Shown piece by piece: positions 39,659 to 47,799 of a stretch of 64,000 bases of DNA; the first letter of the stretch is position 1; each line of letters begins with the position of its first letter. The notes under the pieces are model-generated. The model was not told where the DNA came from and did not search any database. It saw only the letters and a list, made by a program, of their open reading frames with translations. The stretch spans positions 1 through 64,000 of the forward strand of contig NZ_NMUL01000033.1 of assembly GCF_002234595.1 (NCBI RefSeq). Direction: 5' to 3'. Source of the DNA: Amycolatopsis vastitatis. Lineage in GTDB: Bacteria > Actinomycetota > Actinomycetes > Mycobacteriales > Pseudonocardiaceae. Position numbers and translations under genes: made by a program.

Positions 39659-41641
39659 ATGGGTGCTTCACCCGATTTGACCATACCGGCGAAGGTCGAC
39701 AGCCCGGTGGCGCCGAAGCCGCCGGCTTCCGGCGTCGCCCGCTGGCTGCTGGAGCACCGGGTCGCTCCGGTCGGCCGCGCGGGCGGCGAGGACCACGGCA
39801 CGCCGCAGGCCTGGTGGAAGGTCATGTGCCTGACCGGCGTCGACTACTTCTCCACCCTCTCGTACCTGCCCGGGATCGCCGCGCTCGCCGCCGGGGCGCT
39901 CTCGCCGCTGGCGACCCTGCTGATCGTGGCGCTGACCCTGCTGGGCATGCTGCCGATGTACCGCAGGGTGGCCGCGGAAAGCCCGCACGGCCAGGGCTCG
40001 GTGGCGATGCTGGAGAACCTGCTGCCGTTCTGGCGGGGCAAGCTGTTCGTCCTCACCCTGCTCGGGTTCGTCGCGACCTCGTGGATCATCACGATCACCC
40101 TGTCGTCGGCGGACGCCACCGTGCACATGCTGGAGAACCCGTACCTGCCGGGCTTCCTGCACGGCCACGCCGTCCTCATCACCGTCGTGCTGCTGCTGAT
40201 CCTCGGCGGGGTGTTCCTGCTCGGCTTCAGCGAGGCGGTCGGGGTCGCCATCCCGCTCGTCGCGGTCTTCCTGCTGCTCAACGCCGTGGTCACGGTCGCG
40301 GGCGTGATCGACCTGCTCGGCGACTCCGCCGCCCTCTCCCGCTGGTCCGACGCGCTGACCGCCGGTGGCGGCGGGTTCACCGGCGTCATCGGGCCGGCCG
40401 TGCTCGCGTTCCCGCTGCTCGTGCTGGGCCTGTCCGGGTTCGAGACCGGGGTCAGCATGATGCCGCTGGTCGCGGCCGACGGGAAGACCGCGGAAGAGAA
40501 GCTGGAATCCCGGATCCGCAACACGCGGAAGCTGCTGACCGCGGCCGCGCTCATCATGTCGGTGTTCCTGATCGCGACCAGCTTCGTCACCACCGTGCTC
40601 ATCCCGGCCGAGGCGTTCAAGGAGGGCGGGGAAGCCAACGGCCGTGCGATGGCCTACCTCGCCCACCACGAACTCGGCGAAATCTTCGGGACGGCCTACG
40701 ACATCAGCAGCGTCCTGATCCTGTGGTTCGCCGGCGCGTCGGCGATGGCCGGGCTGATCAACATCGTCCCCCGGTACCTGCCGTCCTACGGCATGGCACC
40801 CGAGTGGGGCCGCGCCGTCCGGCCGGTCGTCATCGTCTACACCGCGATCAGCGTCCTCATCACCATCGCGTTCGGCGCCGACGTCAACGCCCAGGCCGGT
40901 GCGTACGCGACCGGGATCCTGGCGATGATGGTCTCCGGCTCGGTCGCGGTCAGCATCTCGGCGATCCGGCGGCGACGGCACGGCGCCACCGCGGGGTTCG
41001 TCGTGCTGACACTCGTGCTGCTGTACGCCCTGGTCGAGAACGTCATCGAAAAGCCCGACGGCATCGCCATCTCGGCGCTGTTCATCCTCGGGATCATCGT
41101 CGTCTCGCTGGTCTCCCGGGTTTCGCGGACGACGGAACTGCGTGCCGAACACATCGAATTCGACGAAGAGGCCCGCCGGTTCATCGCCGACTCACTGGCC
41201 AACGACGGTGCCCTGAACATCATCGCCAACCGCCGTCAGGGCGGCGACGACGCCGAATACTCGGCCAAGGAAGCCGAACAGCGCGCGATCAACCCGGTGC
41301 CCGGCGCCGCCGACATCCTCTTCCTCGAGATCGACGTCGTGGACCCGTCGGAGTTCAGCAACGTGCTCAAGGTCCGCGGGGTCGACGTAGACGGGCACCG
41401 GATCCTCCGCACGGACAGCCCCGCCGCGCCCAACGCGATCGCCGCGATCCTGCTGGCGCTGCGCGACGTGACCGGCGTCCGGCCCCAGTGCCACTTCGAA
41501 TGGGCCGAAGGCAACCCGCTCGGGCACCTGTTCCGCTACCTCCTGCTCGGCCGCGGCGACACCGCGCCCGTCGTCCGCGAAATCATCCGCAGCAGCGAAA
41601 AGGACCCCGCCCGCCGTCCGGGCATCCACGTCGGCGGCTGA
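39659..41641 (+). CDS. APC-family permease with C-terminal cytosolic domain
   Basis: 660-aa membrane protein. About 12 transmembrane segments (residues 45-490) begin after WKVMCLTGVDYFSTLSYLPG, a G-rich first helix typical of the APC superfamily. A soluble tail of about 160 residues contains EHIEFDEEARRFIADSLAND. It is probably an amino-acid or potassium symporter whose tail is regulatory. ATG 39659; an in-frame ATG at 39611 would add 16 residues. No operon partner. Confidence 0.85.
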   Translation: MGASPDLTIPAKVDSPVAPKPPASGVARWLLEHRVAPVGRAGGEDHGTPQAWWKVMCLTGVDYFSTLSYLPGIAALAAGALSPLATLLIVALTLLGMLPMYRRVAAESPHGQGSVAMLENLLPFWRGKLFVLTLLGFVATSWIITITLSSADATVHMLENPYLPGFLHGHAVLITVVLLLILGGVFLLGFSEAVGVAIPLVAVFLLLNAVVTVAGVIDLLGDSAALSRWSDALTAGGGGFTGVIGPAVLAFPLLVLGLSGFETGVSMMPLVAADGKTAEEKLESRIRNTRKLLTAAALIMSVFLIATSFVTTVLIPAEAFKEGGEANGRAMAYLAHHELGEIFGTAYDISSVLILWFAGASAMAGLINIVPRYLPSYGMAPEWGRAVRPVVIVYTAISVLITIAFGADVNAQAGAYATGILAMMVSGSVAVSISAIRRRRHGATAGFVVLTLVLLYALVENVIEKPDGIAISALFILGIIVVSLVSRVSRTTELRAEHIEFDEEARRFIADSLANDGALNIIANRRQGGDDAEYSAKEAEQRAINPVPGAADILFLEIDVVDPSEFSNVLKVRGVDVDGHRILRTDSPAAPNAIAAILLALRDVTGVRPQCHFEWAEGNPLGHLFRYLLLGRGDTAPVVREIIRSSEKDPARRPGIHVGG

Positions 41642-41695
41642 GGGAACGTTCGTTCGGCACGGTCTGGTGCGGTCCGGGTTCGCGCTGCCCTGAAG

Positions 41696-42037
41696 CTATC
41701 TCGTGGCGGGTGGCGGCCCCGCGCGCCGGATCGGGGCACGGACCGGCGCCCGGGCCCCCGCCGGACGCGGCACGCGAGCGGGCGGACGAGCCGGTGCGCG
41801 CGCCGGCGCCGGGCGCCGGACCCGCGGCGGACGGGCGGGTGGCACCGGGCCGGGGCGGTTGGCCCAGGAGTCGAAGAGGAGGATCAAGCCCGCGAGGGCC
41901 GCGAAGCCCAGCCCCAGCAGCACGTTGACCAGCGCGCCGAGGATCCCGGCGACGAACAGAACGGGCAGCACGGCCAGCAGGCAGAAGGGGTCGATCCGGC
42001 CGAACTTCGGGCGGGACGGCCCTTCGCGCGGGCTCAC
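41696..42037 (-). CDS. Small membrane protein with Pro/Arg-rich tail
   Basis: 113 aa: two adjacent transmembrane helices (CLLAVLPVLFVAGILGALV and LLGLGFAALAGLILLF), then a disordered Pro-Ala-Arg tail of about 50 residues, probably cytosolic. Unknown function. GTG 42037. Confidence 0.68.
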   Translation of the reverse strand: MSPREGPSRPKFGRIDPFCLLAVLPVLFVAGILGALVNVLLGLGFAALAGLILLFDSWANRPGPVPPARPPRVRRPAPARAPARPPARVPRPAGARAPVRAPIRRAGPPPATR

Positions 42038-42106
42038 CGCGCGGGCTCCGGGTTCTTCGGCGGCATACCTGCAGTATGCAACGCCCGGCCGGGCGCGGCC
42101 ACCGTC

Positions 42107-42910
42107 TCACCCACCGCGGACCGCGAACACCATCCCGATGTCCGCGGCTTCCTGGACCGGGTCCTGCACCACCTCGACCGTGAAACCCCGGGCGGCGAAG
42201 ACGTCACGGACCGTGTCGCGGTGCCGCCGCCACCCTTCGACTTCGACGACGGCCTGCCGGACCAGCGGCCAGTGCCGGTCCTCGATCCCCCGCAGCACGT
42301 CGAGCTCGGCCCCTTCGACGTCGACCTTGAGCAGGTCGACGCGCTCGATGCCCTGCTCGTCGAGCACCGCCGACAGCGGCCGGACGCGGACGCGGTGGGT
42401 TTCGAGCTGCCGCATCACCCGCAGCTTGCGCCCGACGAGCCCGCGCAGGACGGGCGCCGGCACGCGGCGCAACGCCGTGCCCAGGCCGCCCCGGCGGATC
42501 ATCTCGACGACGCTGGCGGTGACCCGCCGCCGCTCGGCCTCGACGTTCCCCTCGTCCCGCAACGACGACGAGAAGATCGTCGCGGCCGGGAAGTAGCTGA
42601 AGTCGAGCTCGTCCTCACCGGCCGCCAGGCCGTAAGGCAACGCGGTCAGCCGGCCGGAGAAGAAGTCGCGGCCGTTGCGCGCCAGGGTTTCGTGGAGCGG
42701 CGGCATCGGCTCGAAGGCGTAGATCCGCACGTCGCCGTGCAACCGCTCGTACACGGCCGCGGAGAACACCCCGATGTTGGCGCCGACGTCGAGGACGGTC
42801 GCGCCGGGGGCGAGCTCGACGCCGTGGGCGAAGTAGGCACCCACCTCCTCGCGCAGGAACGACACCTCCCACGGGTTGATGCTGTGGAGGTCGATCACGT
42901 CCTTGGTCAC
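42107..42910 (-). CDS. FkbM-family SAM-dependent methyltransferase
   Basis: 267 aa. SAM motif VLDVGANIGVFSAAVYE (about residue 36), acidic VYAFEP-type motif (IYAFEPMPP) and DLLKVDVEGAELDVLRGI, the FkbM hallmark. It would O-methylate a sugar or metabolite hydroxyl. GTG 42910 without a strong ribosome site. It stands alone, so the target is unclear. Confidence 0.87.
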   Translation of the reverse strand: MTKDVIDLHSINPWEVSFLREEVGAYFAHGVELAPGATVLDVGANIGVFSAAVYERLHGDVRIYAFEPMPPLHETLARNGRDFFSGRLTALPYGLAAGEDELDFSYFPAATIFSSSLRDEGNVEAERRRVTASVVEMIRRGGLGTALRRVPAPVLRGLVGRKLRVMRQLETHRVRVRPLSAVLDEQGIERVDLLKVDVEGAELDVLRGIEDRHWPLVRQAVVEVEGWRRHRDTVRDVFAARGFTVEVVQDPVQEAADIGMVFAVRGG

Positions 42911-42960
42911 GCACAGAGGCTTACCAGCATCGGACCTCGTGAGCCAGGCCCGTTCGGCGG

Positions 42961-43704
42961 CTACTCCCCCGGTGCCGCCGCCCGGCGGCGAACCCGCGCT
43001 GCGGCCCGGCCCCGCGCGGCGTACCACTGCACCGCGAGGATCACCGCGATCGCCAGCTCGACGACGTCACCGCCGTAGTACATGAGTTCGGCCCCGGCCT
43101 GCCGGTCCGCGGCAGCGAGCACCACACCCGGCGGCGCGGCGACGTACAGCGTCTTGGCCAGCACGGCGTGCGCGGCGGCGGCGCCGATCAGCGCGCCCGC
43201 GCGGACGCCGAGTCCCCAGGAGTGCCGCAGCGGGTCGAGCCGACACACCGATGCCGTGAACAGCGCGCCGGTCGCGAGGACGTGGACGTGCACGAAGACG
43301 TGCAGCACAGGCTCGCGACCGCTCGCGGCGAACAGGCCGGTCCGGTAGAGCAGCCAAAGGCTGCTCGCCTCCAGAAGAGCCGCGAAAGGCGGGAACACCA
43401 GCACCGCGGCGGCCCGCGAACCGAGCACCGGCTTGAGGCCGCGGCGGGCCGCGGGCGGCACCGCGCGCAGCAGCAGCGTGACTGGGCGGGCGAGCACCAG
43501 CAGGACCGGGGCCAGCATGCCGAGCAGGACGTGCTGCAGCATGTGCCCGGTGAACGTGTCCGGCGGCAGCACCGCCCCGGCGGCCGTGGCGGCGCCGGCG
43601 CCGAAGGCGACGTCCCGCGCCGGCGGCCACCGGTCTCCGCGCCGGCGCAGCCGCCACGCCCCCAGCTCGTACCCCGCGAACACCACGATGGCCAGGACGC
43701 TCAC
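42961..43704 (-). CDS. Cytochrome c oxidase assembly protein (CtaG-like)
   Basis: 247-aa membrane protein, about six or seven helices, with conserved His in HMLQHVLLGMLAPVLLVLARP and LHVFVHVHVLATG that may bind copper or haem. The family (Caa3_CtaG) helps assemble caa3-type oxidases in bacilli; many actinobacterial members have no proven role. GTG 43704 overlaps the DUF2243 stop. Last gene of a five-gene operon. Confidence 0.85.
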   Translation of the reverse strand: MSVLAIVVFAGYELGAWRLRRRGDRWPPARDVAFGAGAATAAGAVLPPDTFTGHMLQHVLLGMLAPVLLVLARPVTLLLRAVPPAARRGLKPVLGSRAAAVLVFPPFAALLEASSLWLLYRTGLFAASGREPVLHVFVHVHVLATGALFTASVCRLDPLRHSWGLGVRAGALIGAAAAHAVLAKTLYVAAPPGVVLAAADRQAGAELMYYGGDVVELAIAVILAVQWYAARGRAAARVRRRAAAPGE

Positions 43705-44186
43705 GCCGTCGCTCGTGCGCCACGCAGGAGGACCACACCGACCACCAGCAGAACCACCGCGACGACGTTCCAGGTCCAGTCGTACGGCGTGAGGTCCACG
43801 GCGTAGCGGATCTGGTGCAGGCCCAGCAGCTTGTGCTGGATCGTGCCGTCGTACAGCTGGAAGGCACCCGCCCCGGTCAGGACGCCGCCCGCGAGGGCGC
43901 GGCCGGAGAGCCGGTCACCCCGCCGCAGGTCGGCGACGAGCACCAAGCCGAACACGACGGCGAACCAGCCGAACGCGTGGAACAGCCCGTCGGACACCAG
44001 CCCGGCGCCGGTCGTCGACCGGTCGTAGAAGTGGTGCCAGTGCAGCAGCTGGTGGAACACCACCTCGTCGACGAACGCGGCGACGCCGATGCCGGCGAGG
44101 ACGCCGGCCCACGCCGACCGCGCCCGCCGCACCGGCTTGTCACCGATTTCGTTCCGGGCGTCACCCCCACCACCTGCTGCGCTCAC
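43701..44186 (-). CDS. DUF2243 membrane protein
   Basis: 161 aa, four membrane helices, with His-rich FHQLLHWHHFYDR (about residues 44-56) and GLHQIRYAV typical of DUF2243. It is often next to a CtaG-like gene, as here. The histidines suggest metal or haem binding. GTG 44186 overlaps the previous stop (GTGA). Confidence 0.87.
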   Translation of the reverse strand: MSAAGGGGDARNEIGDKPVRRARSAWAGVLAGIGVAAFVDEVVFHQLLHWHHFYDRSTTGAGLVSDGLFHAFGWFAVVFGLVLVADLRRGDRLSGRALAGGVLTGAGAFQLYDGTIQHKLLGLHQIRYAVDLTPYDWTWNVVAVVLLVVGVVLLRGARATA

Positions 44187-44446
44187 CGGTCGCTCGCGTC
44201 ATCCTCGACGTGCAGGGCGGCCTGTTCCGGGCCGGCGGCGGAGGCCGAACCGGCGTCCACGCCGACCTGGTCGGGCTCGGTGTCCGCCGGCGGGCCGTCC
44301 CCCTCGACCGGTTCCAGCTGGATCGGCCGCCGCGAAGCCGGGACAGCGTCCGGGTCCTCGCGTTCCCACGCGCGGGGGTCGAGACCGCCGGGGTCGTCGT
44401 CGAGTTCCAGCCGCTGGTGCTGTTCGGAACCGAAAGCGTCGGACAT
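44183..44446 (-). CDS. Small acidic, disordered protein
   Basis: 87 aa, very acidic and Pro-rich (GDGPPADTEPDQVGVDAG), no hydrophobic core. It is the third gene of the membrane operon. Unknown function; similar in make-up to the other stress-linked acidic proteins. Confidence 0.66.
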   Translation of the reverse strand: MSDAFGSEQHQRLELDDDPGGLDPRAWEREDPDAVPASRRPIQLEPVEGDGPPADTEPDQVGVDAGSASAAGPEQAALHVEDDASDR

Positions 44447-44471
44447 TCGCGGTATCTCCGTTCTTCGCGGG

Positions 44472-44852
44472 TCAGGCCGTACCGGGTGGCTCGCGGAACT
44501 CGGCCGCCATGGATCCGCCGGCGACGTCGGCGGAAGTCCCGGTGTCCTCGGCGTACTCCTGGGCGGCCGCGTCTTCTTCGGACAGCACCGGTGCTTCGGC
44601 GGCGGGGTCCGGGCGTTCCTCGGCGAGCCGCTCGCCGAGTGGCCGCGGGTGGGCCTGCTCCCACGGGGTCATCCCGTACTTCGTCACCCCCGACCAGTGT
44701 TCGGGAGGATCCATGCCCTCTTCGAGGGGGTCGACGCGCAGCCGGTCCTCGTCGAGGTCCTCGGCGCTGTTCAGCGCCACCGGGTCGGTCTCGGCGGCAT
44801 CGGGCCCGCCGGTGTCCTGGGGCGGGTCGGAGGGCTGGTTCGGCTCGGTCAT
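44472..44852 (-). CDS. Acidic, mostly disordered protein
   Basis: 126 aa, rich in Asp, Glu and Pro, with a short aromatic stretch HWSGVTKYGMTPWEQAHPR that may be a docking motif. ATG 44852 overlaps the transporter stop (ATGA), and a variant promoter (GTTT-N15-GGGAAG) lies in the end of the preceding gene. No family recognised. Confidence 0.68.
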   Translation of the reverse strand: MTEPNQPSDPPQDTGGPDAAETDPVALNSAEDLDEDRLRVDPLEEGMDPPEHWSGVTKYGMTPWEQAHPRPLGERLAEERPDPAAEAPVLSEEDAAAQEYAEDTGTSADVAGGSMAAEFREPPGTA

Positions 44853-45790
44853 CGGGCTCCTTCGTCCGGTCTCCCCGGGACTTCCCGGTGAGGCGACGGC
44901 GAAACACGTTGCCGCCGACGCCGGCGCAACGGCCGCCGGCAGCCTTCGCCGGTCCGGGCCAGCAGGACCACACCGACGACGGCCACCGCCGCGGCCGGGA
45001 CCCACACGAACGCGTGGCCCGGTTCGAGGCGTTCCCCGGTGAGGAGCCGGGCGGCCGGGACGGCCGCGAGCGGGTCGAGCAGCACCAGCGCGGGCATCGA
45101 CCAGGACAGCGCGCCGCGGGCGTAGGCCTGCTGGCTGCCGAGCTGGGCGATCACCGCGGCGGCGAGGGCGGCCCACAGCGCGCTGCCGGCCAAGGTGTGC
45201 ACCGGCCCGCGTTCGCCGAACGTCTTCACCGCCGCGGAGATCAGCACCGCCGCGACGCCCGCCGCGATCCCGGCCGACGCACCGCACGCCAGCGCGCCCC
45301 GCGGCCCGCGGCCGATCCGGCTGCTCACCGCGGCCAGTCCCGCGGCGACCAGCACCGCGACGACGACGGCGTACCAGGGCGGCAGGTCTTCGCCGGTGCC
45401 GGCGGCGGGCCGGGCCGCGACCAGGAAGACGGCCAGCCCGCCACAGGTGCAGGCCGCCCCGATCCCGTCGAGCCGGGACGGCAGGCAGCGGTCCCGCACC
45501 GAACGGATCGCCAGCGCGACGACCAGGCCGCCGGCGAGCACGGGCTGCACGATGGCGACCGGCGCCAGGGCCAGCGCCACGACCTGCAGCAGGGTCCCCA
45601 GCACGGTGGCGCCCTGCCCGACCATCCACTTCGGACGCGTCACCAGCAGGCGCAGTTCGAGGCCGTTCGCGTGCGCGCTGCTCGACGCGGCCTCGTGCTG
45701 CAGCACCGACCCGACGGCGAACAGGACGGCGGCGCCCGCGGCGACCGCCGTGCCCGGGAGGAAGGCTGAAACACCGGCTGGGAGGGGCAT
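44849..45790 (-). CDS. DMT/EamA-superfamily membrane transporter
   Basis: 313 aa with about nine or ten hydrophobic helices and an internal duplication typical of drug/metabolite transporters (AVGSVLQHEAASSSA at the start resembles the NIPA/magnesium-like branch). The tail is Arg-rich. First gene of the five-gene operon. ATG 45790 is 9 nt after GGGTAC, so it is probably translated from a leaderless mRNA. Substrate unknown. Confidence 0.83.
   Translation of the reverse strand: MPLPAGVSAFLPGTAVAAGAAVLFAVGSVLQHEAASSSAHANGLELRLLVTRPKWMVGQGATVLGTLLQVVALALAPVAIVQPVLAGGLVVALAIRSVRDRCLPSRLDGIGAACTCGGLAVFLVAARPAAGTGEDLPPWYAVVVAVLVAAGLAAVSSRIGRGPRGALACGASAGIAAGVAAVLISAAVKTFGERGPVHTLAGSALWAALAAAVIAQLGSQQAYARGALSWSMPALVLLDPLAAVPAARLLTGERLEPGHAFVWVPAAAVAVVGVVLLARTGEGCRRPLRRRRRQRVSPSPHREVPGRPDEGAR
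44881..44905 (-). promoter_or_regulatory. Possible internal sigB/sigF-type promoter (variant)
   Basis: GTTT (44905-44902), 15-nt spacer, GGGAAG (44886-44881), about 28 nt before ATG 44852. Weak -10. Confidence 0.3.
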
Positions 45791-45799
45791 CGCGTACTG

Positions 45800-45825
45800 G
45801 TACCCCGCGGCCCTGGCGTTTATCC
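45800..45825 (-). promoter_or_regulatory. sigB/sigF-type promoter of the membrane operon
   Basis: GGAT (45825-45822), 16-nt spacer, GGGTAC (45805-45800), 9 nt to ATG 45790. Confidence 0.5.
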
Positions 45826-45932
45826 CGCGCCGCGGGGGCAAGCCGGTGCCGGTGCGCTCGCGACGGGTCCCGGGCCGCACGCCGTCCGAGCCGTTCCGCC
45901 GCGGACCGGGTCCGCGAACAGAGGAGGTTCCC

Positions 45933-46925
45933 ATGCCCCGACCGGTGTCCGGCCAGGTGGTCGTCCTGATGGGCGCGTCGAGCGGGATCGGGCGGGCCAC
46001 CGCGCTCGCCTTCGCCGCGCGGGGAGCGCGGGTGGTGGCCGCCGGACGCACCGAGCGGGCGCTCGACACGCTGGTCGGGGAGATCACGACCGCGGGCGGG
46101 ACGGCCGTGGCCGCGCCCACCGACATCACCGACCCCGCGGCGGTCCGCGCGCTGGTCAGCGCGGCGGAAGAGCGGTTCGGGCGGATCGACACCTGGGTCA
46201 ACCTCGCCGGTGTGTCGGTGTTCGGGCGCGTCGAGGACATCACCGACGAAGAGTTCGACCGGGTGCTGCGGGTCAACTTCCTGGGGCACGTCCACGGCGT
46301 CCGCGCGGTGCTGCCCGCCCTGCGGCGCGCGGGCGGGGGCTCGGTGATCGGCGTGGCGTCCGTCGAGGGGGTCCGGGCGGTGCCGTTGCACGCGCCCTAC
46401 ACCGCCAGCAAGTTCGCGCTGCGCGGCTTCTACGACTGCCTCCGCATCGAGCTCGCGCAGGAGGGCGCCCCGATCGCGGTGACGACGATCCTGCCCGGCG
46501 CGATCGACACGCCGTTCTTCGAACACGCGCGCAGCAAGATCGGCGCGTTGCCGAAGCCCCCGCCGCCGGTGTACGCGCCCGAGACAGTCGCCGACACGAT
46601 CGTGTTCGCCGCGACGCACCCCCGGCGCGAAATCCCGGTCGGCGGGGCCGCGATCGGGTTCTTCCTCGGCCAGCGGCTCTCACCTGCGCTGACCGACGCG
46701 TTGTTGTCCTTGCGCCGGATCGGCGTCCGTGGCTTCCGGAACACCTTGCCGGACAACGGCACCGACAACGTCGATTCCACTGTGGACGAACCGGGCCAGG
46801 TCCACGGCAGCCACCCCGGCAAGGTCGTGAAGCGCAGCGCGTTCACCAGGCTGGCGGGCACCCTGCCCCGGCCGGGCGACCTGCTCACCGCGGCGGTGTC
46901 CCGACGGCACGCCAAGACGGGCTGA
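45933..46925 (+). CDS. Short-chain dehydrogenase/reductase with C-terminal extension
   Basis: 330 aa, SDR of the longer type with an extra C-terminal region of about 80 residues. Cofactor motif GASSGIGRA (14-22), NLAGVS, catalytic Ser in VASVEG and YTASK. NAD(P)-dependent, substrate unknown. GAGGAGG precedes ATG 45933. In-frame STVD at 46776 uses TCCACTGTGGAC. The next gene's -35 starts just two bases after its stop. Confidence 0.9.
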   Translation: MPRPVSGQVVVLMGASSGIGRATALAFAARGARVVAAGRTERALDTLVGEITTAGGTAVAAPTDITDPAAVRALVSAAEERFGRIDTWVNLAGVSVFGRVEDITDEEFDRVLRVNFLGHVHGVRAVLPALRRAGGGSVIGVASVEGVRAVPLHAPYTASKFALRGFYDCLRIELAQEGAPIAVTTILPGAIDTPFFEHARSKIGALPKPPPPVYAPETVADTIVFAATHPRREIPVGGAAIGFFLGQRLSPALTDALLSLRRIGVRGFRNTLPDNGTDNVDSTVDEPGQVHGSHPGKVVKRSAFTRLAGTLPRPGDLLTAAVSRRHAKTG

Positions 46926-46926
46926 A

Positions 46927-46951
46927 GGTTGACCGGCGCGCGGCGGGGTAG
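46927..46951 (+). promoter_or_regulatory. sigB/sigF-type promoter of the DUF2231 gene
   Basis: GGTT (46927-46930), 15-nt spacer, GGGTAG (46946-46951), 10 nt to ATG 46962. Confidence 0.58.
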
Positions 46952-46961
46952 CCGGGGCGGT

Positions 46962-47581
46962 ATGGATCCGACACGCGACGGTCATGCCCGGCAGAAGCTT
47001 CCGTGGGCACACCGGGCCCTGCAAGCGGTCGAACACGCCGGAGCCCTCGACGGGCCGGCCACCGGCCTCGGACGGCTCCTGCGGGGCCCGGCCGGGAGCG
47101 CGGCCGGGCAGCAGCTGCGCGGCCGCGGGCTGGGCCACCCGCTGCACCCCCTGGCCGTGACGGTCCCGGTCGGCGCCTGGCTGTGCTCGGCGGTGTTCGA
47201 CCTGCTCCCGGACGGCAAGGAGACGGCGCGGAGGCTGGTCGCGGCCGGGCTGCTGGCGGCGCCGGCGGCCATCCTGCTGGCCTGGCCGACTACGCCGGCC
47301 TCGACGAGCGGCAACGCCGCGTCGGCCTGGTCCACGCGGCGGGCAACGCGGTCGCGACCGCGCTGTTCGGCGCCTCCTACGCCGCCCGCCGCCGGGGCGA
47401 CACCGGCCGGGGACGCCTGTTCGGCGCACTGGGTCTCACGGCGACGAGCGTGGCCGGCGCGCTGGGCGGGCACCTGGCCTACGCGCAGGGCGCGGGGGTC
47501 TTCCGCTGGCAGCCGCTCGACGACGTCGCGCCGGGCGAGGTGGCGGGAGAGGACCCCGCGGCCCCGCGCAACCCCGCCTGA
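46962..47581 (+). pseudogene. DUF2231 membrane protein, broken by a one-base frameshift
   Basis: The first 105 codons from ATG 46962 read as a DUF2231 N-terminal half (GHPLHPLAVTVPVGAWLCSA). Around 47270-47285 the sensible frame shifts by one base and continues as GLADYAGLDERQRRVGLVHA to the stop at 47581. Adding one base in CTGCTGG restores a 206-residue protein, so one base is missing, by mutation, sequencing error or, less likely, programmed slippage. DUF2231 proteins are small membrane proteins that may bind haem. The stress promoter is intact. Confidence 0.72.
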
Positions 47582-47601
47582 CCGGCAGAGTCAAGTCGGC
47601 T

Positions 47602-47626
47602 GCTTCGATCATGGCCGAGCGGGTAA
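47602..47626 (+). promoter_or_regulatory. sigB/sigF-type promoter of a small acidic protein gene
   Basis: GCTT (47602-47605), 15-nt spacer, GGGTAA (47621-47626), 9 nt to ATG 47636. Confidence 0.5.
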
Positions 47627-47635
47627 CCGGCGGAC

Positions 47636-47794
47636 ATGACCGAATCCGAACACGGGCCGCTGAGCCCCGACGCACCCCGCCCGCCCGGGACCCCGGAGAT
47701 CGACCTCGACGTCGACGTTCCCGAGGTCGAGCGCGAGAACCCCGGCACCCAGGACGTCGAGGAGGACGCCGGCGAGGTGGAACCGCCCAGCTGA
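47636..47794 (+). CDS. Small acidic, disordered protein
   Basis: 52 aa, Pro-rich first half then a strongly acidic part (EIDLDVDVPEVERENPG). The D-V-D-V-P-E-V stretch is the only patterned piece. ATG 47636 is 9 nt from the -10 element and has no ribosome site of its own, as expected for a leaderless mRNA. Too short for most gene finders; supported by promoter and composition. Confidence 0.6.
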   Translation: MTESEHGPLSPDAPRPPGTPEIDLDVDVPEVERENPGTQDVEEDAGEVEPPS

Positions 47795-47799
47795 GGCGG

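Noticed and set aside
47003..47581. Downstream frame of the DUF2231 region as an independent gene
   Set aside because: Its first 90 residues are Arg/Pro/Gly shadow sequence; only the C-terminal half is protein-like and it continues the upstream frame.
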